Assembly: GCA_046760905.1 (NCBI GenBank)
Contig: JBHIFB010000098.1
Coordinates: 1-12,705 of the forward strand
Reading direction: 5' to 3'
Origin: JBHIFB01 sp046760905
GTDB lineage: Bacteria > Gemmatimonadota > CAZMKB01
DNA: 12,705 nt
Every line of letters begins with the position of its first letter. Positions within the stretch are counted from its first letter, which is position 1. The position numbers were made by a program, and so were the translations under genes. A model generated the notes under the pieces. The model searched no databases. It saw nothing but the letters and a program-made list of their open reading frames with translations, and was not told where the DNA came from. Positions 1-8,007 of this stretch are shown here, piece after piece.

Positions 1-1014
<1,014 letters not shown>

Positions 1015-1205
1015 GAAAAACCAAAACTGCCATCAGGCAGTCTGTTCTTGACAAAGAGCCCCAGTCGCTCCAGACTCGGCATTACACACTGATTATCAAA
1101 GAACGTATGCCCCTTTTGAGCACGAAAAAGAATACTAAATTCTCAAGGAAAAGTCAATAGCATCTGGAAAATAGAGCATGTCACGACGCAGCTATTAACT
1201 CACCC
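1015..1205 (-). other. rRNA operon leader with two boxA-like antitermination sites and a hairpin
   Basis: This is the transcribed leader inferred between the promoter and the 16S 5' end, about 190 nt. On the minus strand CGTTCTTTGATA at 1105-1094 and GGCTCTTTGTCAAG at 1060-1047 both resemble boxA (E. coli TGCTCTTTAACA), the NusB/S10-binding site that protects rRNA transcripts from termination. A hairpin (arms 1043-1036 and 1031-1024, loop TGAT, 5 uninterrupted core pairs plus A-T and G-U extensions) is followed by a T-rich run just ahead of the 16S. It may belong to the 16S processing stem, whose partner would lie beyond the window. The element names are inferred from known rrn leaders; the sequences are directly visible. 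Confidence 0.7.
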
Positions 1206-1211
1206 TTTAAA

Positions 1212-1240
1212 ATAATACACCAAATTTCCTTTTGTGTCAA
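1212..1240 (-). promoter_or_regulatory. sigma70-type promoter of the rRNA operon
   Basis: On the minus strand a perfect -35 hexamer TTGACA (1240-1235) is followed by exactly 17 nt and then TATTAT (1217-1212), one mismatch from TATAAT. Transcription would start near 1205 and run into the 16S. The sequence just upstream is AT-rich (1241-1262), consistent with an UP-element. The -35 lies in one arm of a perfect inverted repeat (TGTCAA-GTTA-TTGACA, 1235-1250). The right arm also spells a plus-strand TTGACA, but no -10 follows it at a usable distance. Confidence 0.85.
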
Positions 1241-1449
1241 GTTATTGACAGTATAGAATTTCCTATGTTTCTCATCTTTCTCGCTCTCTGGTTAACAATG
1301 AGGGGTTTGAGCTTGGAGTCAAAAGACTGTTCTAACCCTTTCACTCGCATATTTCACTAAAAATTAGATTAAGATGAGACCAAAAGTACCTAAAAATGCA
1401 GGGGAAGTGACTCCGGCTGAGACGCCTTTATATTGCAGCTCAAATAATA
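1241..1449. other. intergenic region between divergent rrn and HAD-operon promoters
   Basis: About 210 bp with no credible coding frame. It contains an AT-rich upstream flank of the rrn promoter, a nested inverted repeat (GGGTT 1303-1307 with AACCC 1334-1338, enclosing AGTC-AAAA-GACT 1317-1328), and a second weaker plus-strand promoter-like pair, GTGACT (1407-1412) - N16 - TATATT (1429-1434). Nothing else is recognisable. Confidence 0.5.
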
Positions 1450-1478
1450 TTGCCAATTTACTGAAGTGATGGTATATT
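1450..1478 (+). promoter_or_regulatory. sigma70-type promoter for the HAD-prenyltransferase-rlmI set
   Basis: TTGCCA (1450-1455, 5 of 6 consensus) and TATATT (1473-1478, 5 of 6) are separated by exactly 17 nt. The start of transcription would fall near 1485, leaving a 32-nt leader before the TTG codon at 1517. Because the -10 overlaps the GTG/ATG codons at 1466 and 1469, those codons would not be in the transcript, which supports the later start. Confidence 0.7.
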
Positions 1479-1516
1479 CTTATTGTTTTCAAACACGAGG
1501 AAGAGGGCACACCGTT

Positions 1517-2221
1517 TTGACACGAACAAAGTTGGTCTTATTCGATATAGATGGAACCCTGCTCACAGCAGGGTATGCAACCAGAAGGGCCATTTCCAGA
1601 GCCTTAAAAGAAGTATTTCAAGTCGATGATGCTCTTAAAGGTCTCTCGCGTGCATCCTTCGCCGGCAAAACAGATCCCGAAATAATACTCTCAATTCTGG
1701 CGAGAAACGATTTCCAGGGTAACGATGTTCAGGGCAAACTTGTTGTCTTCTTCACTCGTTACATTGAAGCCCTGAAGGAAGAATTGCCCGGGGAACCGGA
1801 AGCCAGGCTTCATCCCGGCGTGAGGGAGCTCCTGCGAGAACTGGACTCGTCAAAAAGAGCTGTTCTGGGGCTCCTGACAGGTAACATTCATGAAGGGGCC
1901 ATGATCAAGCTAAGAAATTTTGGTCTCGATGGTTTCTTCACAACTGGAAGCTTTGGCAGTGATTCAGCAAACCGCGGTGACCTGCCGAAAATTGCTATGA
2001 GAAGGGCTAGCCATAAAACCGGAAAGAAATTTGAGGGCAGGAGCGTCATCATTGTCGGTGACACACCAGATGACTGTGAAATAAGCCGGCAGGTTGGCGC
2101 GAAATCAGTACTTGTAGCAACAGGGTTTTACCCATATGAGGAGCTTGCTCGGGTGAAACCCGACCACCTCTTTCGAGATTTCACTGATACTGCTGAGGTG
2201 ATCAAAGCGATACTTTCCTGA
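1517..2221 (+). CDS. HAD-superfamily hydrolase (phosphoglycolate phosphatase-like, subfamily I)
   Basis: Predicted cytoplasmic phosphatase of 234 residues. All four HAD motifs are present with the TTG start: motif I D10-I-D12-G-T (Asp nucleophile and acid/base), motif II T121 in LLTGN, motif III K158 in DLPK, and motif IV G181-D182-T-P-D185-D186 (Mg2+ ligands). Residues from about 16 to 90 are predicted to form a helical cap, as in subfamily I enzymes. The frame stays open upstream to GTG 1466/ATG 1469, but I chose TTG 1517. It has a GAGGAAGAGGG ribosome site (1497-1507) 9 nt ahead, the family consensus begins here, and a good promoter overlaps the earlier codons. It leads a co-directional set with the prenyltransferase 43 bp downstream. 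The substrate cannot be read from the sequence; 2-phosphoglycolate or another small phosphomonoester is likely by family. Confidence 0.88.
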   Translation: MTRTKLVLFDIDGTLLTAGYATRRAISRALKEVFQVDDALKGLSRASFAGKTDPEIILSILARNDFQGNDVQGKLVVFFTRYIEALKEELPGEPEARLHPGVRELLRELDSSKRAVLGLLTGNIHEGAMIKLRNFGLDGFFTTGSFGSDSANRGDLPKIAMRRASHKTGKKFEGRSVIIVGDTPDDCEISRQVGAKSVLVATGFYPYEELARVKPDHLFRDFTDTAEVIKAILS

Positions 2222-2264
2222 AATAAACCCGTCCGATTGATCAGTATTGTTTGGGGAGGAAACT

Positions 2265-3185
2265 ATGAAACAGAATTTCTTCATGTTATGGGTGAAGGAG
2301 CTGAGAGCTCCCTTTCTCACAGCAAGTGTCATCCCCGTGCTGCTCGGTGCAGCCATCGCTTGGTCTCAGGGAATCCCTTTCTCCTGGGGACTTTTTGCGC
2401 TCACTCTTATCGGCGGGGTTCTGATGCATGCCGGAGTGAATGTAGCAAACGACTACTTCGATCACAAGAGCGGTACCGATGATATAAATGTCGATTTCGT
2501 AAGTCCATTCACGGGAGGGAGCCGGATGATACAGGAGGGTTTACTGAAACCAAGGGATGTTCTCATCGGTTCCCTCATTCTTCTGACGGCAGCCTCGATA
2601 ATTGGAATATATCTTACCTTTATCCGGGGATACTTCATACTTCTTCTCGGCATCGTTGGTATCTTTTCAGGATTCTTCTACACCGCCCCCCCTTTCCGGA
2701 TGGCACACGTCGGGCTCGGAGAACTCCTAGTCGGACTCAACTTCGGAATCCTTATGACACTCGGCTCCTACTACGTCCAGACCGGCTCATTCAACATCGA
2801 ACCGGTACTGGCTTCTGTTCCTGTTGCACTCCTGATCACTGCAGTTCTTTATATAAACCAGTTTCAGGATTACGCTGCAGACAAGGCAGTCGGAAAGAAT
2901 AACCTGGTCGTCATGCTCGGGAAGAAAAGAGCCCGAATTGGCTATGTGATATTGATTCTAACAACTTACATATGGATACTCGTAACCGTCATCCTGCGAA
3001 ACATCTCGCCATTCACGGCACTCTCTCTTCTCACGGTACCCATAGCCGTTGGCGCAATAAAGACGCTGCTTGCGAACTATGATAGGATAGAGGAACTTGC
3101 CCCAGCCAACGCCGGCACCATTATGCTGCATGCGAGCCTCGGGCTCATCCTAAGCGTGGCCTATCTCCTGGACAAGCTCCTATGA
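2265..3185 (+). CDS. UbiA-family prenyltransferase, MenA-like
   Basis: Integral membrane protein of 306 residues, the usual family length, with about eight to nine hydrophobic helices. The two Asp-rich motifs that bind prenyl diphosphate through Mg2+ are clear: N62-D63-Y-F-D66-H-K-S-G-T-D72-D73, and D202-Y-A-A-D206-K-A-V-G-K. These motifs, and LGKK after the second, resemble MenA-type 1,4-dihydroxy-2-naphthoate prenyltransferases more than UbiA proper, so a role in menaquinone synthesis is plausible. However, no other men or ubi gene is in the window, and other aromatic or lipid acceptors are possible. ATG 2265 is chosen because GGAGG (2255-2259) sits 5 nt upstream; an in-frame TTG at 2247 precedes that site and is unlikely. 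The gene lies 13 bp ahead of the rlmI-like gene, suggesting cotranscription. Confidence 0.9.
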   Translation: MKQNFFMLWVKELRAPFLTASVIPVLLGAAIAWSQGIPFSWGLFALTLIGGVLMHAGVNVANDYFDHKSGTDDINVDFVSPFTGGSRMIQEGLLKPRDVLIGSLILLTAASIIGIYLTFIRGYFILLLGIVGIFSGFFYTAPPFRMAHVGLGELLVGLNFGILMTLGSYYVQTGSFNIEPVLASVPVALLITAVLYINQFQDYAADKAVGKNNLVVMLGKKRARIGYVILILTTYIWILVTVILRNISPFTALSLLTVPIAVGAIKTLLANYDRIEELAPANAGTIMLHASLGLILSVAYLLDKLL

Positions 3186-3198
3186 CACAGGATTAGTT

Positions 3199-4374
3199 AT
3201 GAAAAAAATATATCTTAAAAGGGGAAGAGAAAAAAGGATTCTTGGAGGTCATCCCTGGATATACAGGGGTGAAATTCTGAGGTCTGAGGGCACCCTCGAA
3301 GGCGGAGAGGAGGTGAGCGTACTCGATTACCGAGGGAAGTTCATCGGGAGAGGATTCGGCAACCCACGCTCAATAATCACCATCAGAGTCCTCGCCAAGA
3401 AAGACGAGGACCTCGATGAACAGTTTTTCCTTAAAAGGCTGGAGAAAGCTAAGGCGAGAAGACATCGTCTCGAACTGAACTCGAATGCAATTCGGCTTGT
3501 ATTCTCAGAAGCGGATGGTTTGCCCGGCCTCATTGTTGATAGATATGATCGATGCATCGTTGTGCAATTTCTTACACTGGGTATGGATATCAGAAAGAAA
3601 ATGATTACCGGTTTGCTGCAGGATGTGTTCTCGCCGATTTCAATTTATGAGAGAAGTGACGTGCGGGCCAGAGAGCATGAGGGTCTTAAACGAGTGAAAG
3701 GGGATCTTGTCGGCAAGCTACCACCGGATCTTGAAGTTTATATAGGAAAGCTAAGATTTTTTGTCGACGCACTGAACGGCCAGAAGACCGGTTTGTTCCT
3801 GGATCAGAGGGAGAATGCAATGTTCGCATCACCCTGGATGTCAGACAAAGATGTTCTGGACTGCTTCAGCTATACGGGTAGCTTCGGATTGCAGGCGGTG
3901 AGTAGCGGAGCGAGGCATGCCACTTTTGTGGAGATTTCGGAGGAAGCGGTAGAATATACAAAACGTAACATCGAGCTGAATAAAATGGAAGACAGGACTG
4001 ATATAGCCCTCTCAAACGCCTTCGATGTATTGAAAGAATACGACAGGGGAGGTAGAACCTTCGATGTTGTGATACTCGATCCCCCTTCTTTCACCAGGAG
4101 TAAGAAATCTTTAGAAGGGGCAAAACGCGGGTATAAAGAAATAAACTTAAGGGCGCTGAGGATCCTTCGACCCGGAGGGATGCTCGTGACATCCACATGC
4201 TCCCAGCACCTCTCCCCCGATCTCTTTCAGAATATAGTCAGAGAAGCCGCTCAGGATGCCAGGGTGAGTGTCAACCTGATTGCACTCAGAGGTCAGGCGG
4301 AAGATCACCCTGTCCTACTCGAAGTTCCCGAGACGAGGTATCTCACCTGCCTTTTCTTGAGAAAAGAGGAATGA
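3199..4374 (+). CDS. rlmI: class I SAM-dependent rRNA methyltransferase, RlmI-like (23S rRNA m5C)
   Basis: Protein of 391 residues, close to E. coli RlmI (396), which methylates C1962 of 23S rRNA. An N-terminal PUA RNA-binding domain (about 1-75, with GGHPWIYRGEI near the start) is followed by a linking domain and a Rossmann methyltransferase domain. Motif I is DCFSYTGSFGLQAV (from about 218), motif IV D294-P-P-S-F, and the catalytic cysteine of the m5C class is C334 in TSTCSQ. The start ATG 3199 follows the preceding stop by 13 bp, with a modest AGGA (3189-3192) ribosome site. The family also contains RlmK/YccW-like paralogues, so the exact target nucleotide is inferred. Only the order of genes, not function, links it to the prenyltransferase. 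Confidence 0.9.
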   Translation: MKKIYLKRGREKRILGGHPWIYRGEILRSEGTLEGGEEVSVLDYRGKFIGRGFGNPRSIITIRVLAKKDEDLDEQFFLKRLEKAKARRHRLELNSNAIRLVFSEADGLPGLIVDRYDRCIVVQFLTLGMDIRKKMITGLLQDVFSPISIYERSDVRAREHEGLKRVKGDLVGKLPPDLEVYIGKLRFFVDALNGQKTGLFLDQRENAMFASPWMSDKDVLDCFSYTGSFGLQAVSSGARHATFVEISEEAVEYTKRNIELNKMEDRTDIALSNAFDVLKEYDRGGRTFDVVILDPPSFTRSKKSLEGAKRGYKEINLRALRILRPGGMLVTSTCSQHLSPDLFQNIVREAAQDARVSVNLIALRGQAEDHPVLLEVPETRYLTCLFLRKEE

Positions 4375-4446
4375 TTAATTATATTACATGGTCTTTACGG
4401 GTGAGAAATCCCGGCCAATCATGTATTAGAATATGGAGAGTGCGAA

Positions 4447-6693
4447 ATGGTGAACATAGATGAGGCGCTTGAATATCACAGCTCCGGACGGAAGGGTAAG
4501 ATCGAGGTCATTCCTACTAAGCCCTGCATCACCCAGAGGCATCTAAGCCTCGCTTACACACCCGGGGTGGCTGAACCCTGCCGAGTGATAGTGAAATCCC
4601 CCGACGAGAGTTACAACTATACGGCTAAAGGTAACCTGGTAGCGGTTATCACTAATGGCACTGCCGTTCTGGGCCTTGGAAACATAGGCCCTCTGGCTGG
4701 CAAACCCGTGATGGAGGGCAAGGGAGTGCTCTTCAAAAGATTTGCCGACATTGATGTCTTCGACCTGGAGGTGAACACACAGGATCCAGATGAGTTCATC
4801 AACGTGGTTAAACTACTCGAGCCCACTTTCGGTGGCATCAATCTCGAGGACATCAAGGCCCCAGAATGTTTTTATATAGAGCAAAAGCTCATCGAAGAGA
4901 TGGACATTCCGATCTTTCATGATGACCAGCACGGAACCGCAATAATCTCGGGAGCTGCCTTGTTGAATGCACTCGAGCTGGTTGAGAAGGATATCGACAA
5001 GATCAAGGTGGTTTACTCCGGAGCCGGGGCAGCCGGTATAGCCTGCGCAGAACTCTATATCTCCCTGGGCGTAAGGAAAGAAAACATAATCATGTGCGAT
5101 TCCAAGGGTGTTATTTATAAGGGAAGAGACAAGTCAATGAATCCGTACAAGGAGAGATTCGCTATAGAAACGGACAAACGGACCATCGCGGATGCCATGG
5201 AAGGGGCCGATGTATTCGTCGGTGTTTCTATTGCCGGTCTGGTGACGAAGGACATGGTCAAGTCCATGAACGACCGTCCTATCGTATTCGCAATGGCCAA
5301 TCCCGACCCAGAGATCACCTATGAAGATGCCCGGGAAGCCAGGGATGACGTTATCATGGCCACCGGGAGATCAGACTATCCGAACCAGGTCAATAACGTG
5401 CTCGGGTTCCCCTTCATCTTCAGAGGAGCACTTGATGTGCGTGCGAAAGCCATTAACGAACGGATGAAAATAGCCGCGGTGAAGGCTCTCGCGGATCTAG
5501 CAAAGGAGGACGTTCCGGATTCGGTACGCAGGGCATATGACGTGGAACACCTCCGCTTCAGCCCGGAATACATCATCCCGAAACCTGTCGATCACAGAGT
5601 GCTCTTGTGGGAGGCCCCGGCTGTTGCGAAAGCAGCGATCGAGTCCGGAGTCGCCAGGCTGGAAATAGACATCGATGAGTACAAGGAAAGGCTGGAGATG
5701 CTCCTCGGCAAGTCGAAGGAAGTCATGAGGGTAATGATAAACAAGGCAGTAAAGCAGCCGAAGCGCATCGTCTTTCCCGAGGGGGAGCACTCCAAGATAA
5801 TCCGGGCGAGCAATATCATACTCGACGAAGGGATTGCCCGGCCAATACTACTCGGAAGGTCCGATGTCATAAATAAGAAGGCGGAGGAACTCAACTGCGA
5901 CATTCAAAGATTGAGAATTATAGATCCTGCTCAGTTTGATAGACTCGAAGATTATACGCAGGAATTCTACAGGTTAAGACACCGACGCGGTATCACGCTG
6001 AGAGAAGCCAGAGAACTAATCCTCAATAAGAACTACTTCGGATCCATGATGGTCCACATGGGAGACGCCGATGGACTCATCTCCGGCCTCACTCAGAACT
6101 ATCCCGATACCATCAGACCGGCCCTGCAGGTCATCAGGATGAAAGAGGGGGTGACAAAGGTTTCAGGGCTCTACATCCTTATTCTGAAAGACGGTATCTT
6201 CTTCTTCGCGGATACGACTGTCAACATCGATCCGACTGCGGTAGAACTCGCGGAGATCGCCATTCAAACGGCGGAAACCGCCAAAAGTTTCGATGTGGAG
6301 CCGCGGATTGCTATGCTCTCGTTCTCCAACTTCGGCAGCACGAAACATCCCTCATCCATCAAGGTCAGGGAGGCGGTTGAGATTGTGAGAAAATGCAGGC
6401 CGGACCTCGCAATCGAGGGTGAGATGCAGGCGGACACCGCGGTTGTGGAAGAGATACTGAACAAACGTTATCCTTTCAACGAACTTAAAAAAAGTGCGAA
6501 TGTCCTCATCTTTCCCGACCTTGACGCCGGTAACATAGCTTACAAGCTAATGATGAGACTCGGTGGTGCAGAGGCGATTGGTCCGATTCTGCAGGGAATG
6601 AGAAAATCGGTGCACGTGCTCCAGAGAGGGGCAGAGGTGAGCGACATCGTTAATATGACTGCGATTGCAGTCGTCGATGCCCAGAATTGCTGA
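4447..6693 (+). CDS. maeB: NADP-dependent malic enzyme with C-terminal phosphotransacetylase-like domain
   Basis: A 748-residue two-domain protein matching the MaeB layout (E. coli 759). It oxidatively decarboxylates malate to pyruvate, making NAD(P)H. Malic domain: Y37 in AYTPGVAEP, K92 in VMEGKGVLFK (catalytic pair), metal ligands E134-D135 and D160 in HDDQHGTA, and nucleotide-binding G192-A-G-A-A-G197. Residues from about 425 to the end are phosphotransacetylase-like (MGDADGLISGL, IFPDLDAGN, GPILQGMRK). In MaeB enzymes this domain is known to mediate acetyl-CoA regulation rather than catalysis. Consistent with that, the segment that reads S-T-(K/G) in true Pta reads FSNFGST here. GGAGAG (4435-4440) lies 6 nt before ATG. 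The 72-bp gap from rlmI has no strong promoter or terminator, so read-through is possible. Its 3' end faces the radical SAM gene 14 bp away. Confidence 0.95.
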   Translation: MVNIDEALEYHSSGRKGKIEVIPTKPCITQRHLSLAYTPGVAEPCRVIVKSPDESYNYTAKGNLVAVITNGTAVLGLGNIGPLAGKPVMEGKGVLFKRFADIDVFDLEVNTQDPDEFINVVKLLEPTFGGINLEDIKAPECFYIEQKLIEEMDIPIFHDDQHGTAIISGAALLNALELVEKDIDKIKVVYSGAGAAGIACAELYISLGVRKENIIMCDSKGVIYKGRDKSMNPYKERFAIETDKRTIADAMEGADVFVGVSIAGLVTKDMVKSMNDRPIVFAMANPDPEITYEDAREARDDVIMATGRSDYPNQVNNVLGFPFIFRGALDVRAKAINERMKIAAVKALADLAKEDVPDSVRRAYDVEHLRFSPEYIIPKPVDHRVLLWEAPAVAKAAIESGVARLEIDIDEYKERLEMLLGKSKEVMRVMINKAVKQPKRIVFPEGEHSKIIRASNIILDEGIARPILLGRSDVINKKAEELNCDIQRLRIIDPAQFDRLEDYTQEFYRLRHRRGITLREARELILNKNYFGSMMVHMGDADGLISGLTQNYPDTIRPALQVIRMKEGVTKVSGLYILILKDGIFFFADTTVNIDPTAVELAEIAIQTAETAKSFDVEPRIAMLSFSNFGSTKHPSSIKVREAVEIVRKCRPDLAIEGEMQADTAVVEEILNKRYPFNELKKSANVLIFPDLDAGNIAYKLMMRLGGAEAIGPILQGMRKSVHVLQRGAEVSDIVNMTAIAVVDAQNC

Positions 6694-6707
6694 AAAGGGA
6701 TGCGCTT

Positions 6708-7895
6708 TCATGAGCCCGCTGGCCTTGCATTGAAAATCATTCTCTGCCAGACCCGCCGAATTCCCCACGAGATGAGGGGAAAGGGTTCCTTCCTTAGACC
6801 GGCATGAGCCATACAAACAATAAAACAGGTCTTGCAAAACCGTTCCCGCAATTTCTTCCGAAAATCGAGATTCTTATTATCGAAATAGATCTCTCTTGCC
6901 GATCTCTCCAGAAGGCTACCGATTCTTCTACTGTTGGGACAATAGTGTATGTCGCCGTCCGGCTTTAACATGATTCCTTCATATTTGAAGGGACAGGCCA
7001 TGTTTCGGGTTTTGGCTCCCTTGAATCCGTCCACAAACCGGTCATAATAATACGCGGCCGGATTCAACAGCGACATCTCGCCTATCAAATCCTTGAAGAA
7101 CTGAATTAATAACAGCTTCTCCTCCTCGGAGTAGGCCAGAGCCTCCTTCCGATCAAGGTTATCGAAAGCCTCCTTGCCGAAATAAAGCGGAGCGAACAGG
7201 ACATTGATGTCTTTTTCTTTGAGATACTCCAGCATATGGCTCAGGCTTTTCACATTCTGCGGCATTACAACACTGCTGATACCTATCCACTGGCCGTTAT
7301 CTTGATATTTTTCCCTCAACAATTCCAAGGTTTTCTCAACATTTTTGAATGCCCCAGGGACATTTCTCACCCTGTCATGGACTTCTTCGATGCCATCCAG
7401 AGAGATACGAAAAGAAAAGCGCACTCTTGATCTTCGACAAAGTTCATAACATTGCGAGGCGATATCCAACACTCTCTCCGGGAGAAATCCATTGGAAGTG
7501 ATTTGAACTTTCCGTATCCTTGAGAATTTTTCAAGGATGATAGCTACCAGTTCGGGAAGGTCCTTGCGGAGGGTAGGCTCCCCGCCGCTTATACCGACTT
7601 CCTCAACGTGCTCGAAGAGCGGGTCCGAGAAGATTGCAGACCATTGGTCGGCTGTTAAATCATTACTCTCTCTCTGCCAATTGTTACACATCACACACCG
7701 GCTATTGCAATTGTATGTCACGTTGAATACCATTGCGCTTGGCCAAAGGGTTGTAAATCCTTTCCTCAAAGGATGTGTTATCAAATCGAGAACCAGTCGA
7801 GAAAAAAAGCGAGCATCCGGTGTGTCGAAACCCTCCCGGAATCCTCTTGATGCGTTTTTCTGCGGTATCTTAATACTTGAAGCCACCTTCTGCAT
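6708..7895 (-). CDS. radical SAM protein with short SPASM/Twitch-like C-terminus
   Basis: Protein of 395 residues. The [4Fe-4S]/SAM site is C63-N-S-R-C67-V-M-C70 (CX3CX2C), followed by the SAM-binding G104-G-E-P-T108. After the TIM-barrel-like core, five cysteines occur: C301, C319, then C354-X2-C357-X3-C361, with KPDGDIHYCPN between the first two. This is a reduced SPASM/Twitch pattern that would hold at least one auxiliary cluster. SPASM enzymes modify peptides, proteins, sugars or aminoglycosides, so the substrate is not decided; the surface-glycan neighbours favour a sugar or lipid-linked role, while the small ORF just upstream raises a peptide alternative. The ribosome site GGGGG (7907-7903) is 7 nt before ATG. 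It ends 14 bp from the convergent maeB gene with no visible terminator in between. Confidence 0.9.
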   Translation of the reverse strand: MQKVASSIKIPQKNASRGFREGFDTPDARFFSRLVLDLITHPLRKGFTTLWPSAMVFNVTYNCNSRCVMCNNWQRESNDLTADQWSAIFSDPLFEHVEEVGISGGEPTLRKDLPELVAIILEKFSRIRKVQITSNGFLPERVLDIASQCYELCRRSRVRFSFRISLDGIEEVHDRVRNVPGAFKNVEKTLELLREKYQDNGQWIGISSVVMPQNVKSLSHMLEYLKEKDINVLFAPLYFGKEAFDNLDRKEALAYSEEEKLLLIQFFKDLIGEMSLLNPAAYYYDRFVDGFKGAKTRNMACPFKYEGIMLKPDGDIHYCPNSRRIGSLLERSAREIYFDNKNLDFRKKLRERFCKTCFIVCMAHAGLRKEPFPLISWGIRRVWQRMIFNARPAGS

Positions 7896-7899
7896 GCTC

Positions 7900-8007
7900 T
7901 TACCCCCTCGATGACCTATCTATAGTATAAAATCTCCTACCGAGTAAAGCCAGTGCATGGTCGGCACCGGAGCCCATGGTAATCAAATCGCACTCATAAT
8001 ATATCAT
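7900..8007 (-). CDS. possible small protein, 35 codons, translationally coupled
   Basis: An ATG at 8007 overlaps the deacetylase stop as ATGA (8007-8004). The frame stays open for 35 codons to TAA at 7902-7900, 4 nt before the radical SAM ATG. The peptide begins MIYYECDLITMGSG, continues ADHALALLGRRFYTID and ends RSSRG; it has one Cys and no signal peptide. The last codons supply the GGGGG ribosome site of the next gene. Start-stop overlap and exact filling of the gap favour a real gene, but an open frame this short can arise by chance, and there is no independent SD close to the ATG (nearest GAGG is about 15 nt away). The GSGxxxAL run loosely recalls HslV/proteasome-like GSG motifs, so a decayed remnant is another reading. 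I do not recognise a family. Confidence 0.35.
   Translation of the reverse strand: MIYYECDLITMGSGADHALALLGRRFYTIDRSSRG

Noticed and set aside
2105..2356. Minus-strand frame across the HAD-prenyltransferase junction
   Set aside because: It overlaps two well-supported plus-strand genes and has no domain-like features.
4398..4413. CGGG/CCCG hairpin between rlmI and maeB as a terminator
   Set aside because: Only four pairs, an 8-nt loop and no following T run; it does not qualify.
4401..4432. Promoter GTGAGA-N17-TATTAG ahead of maeB
   Set aside because: Both hexamers match only 4 of 6, which is common by chance; maeB may be read from upstream.
7908..7950. Minus-strand promoter (TATACT with weak -35) for the radical SAM gene
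   Set aside because: TATACT is good, but no acceptable -35 lies 16-18 nt upstream (the nearest, TTTACT, is 13 nt away), and cotranscription from the deacetylase is simpler.
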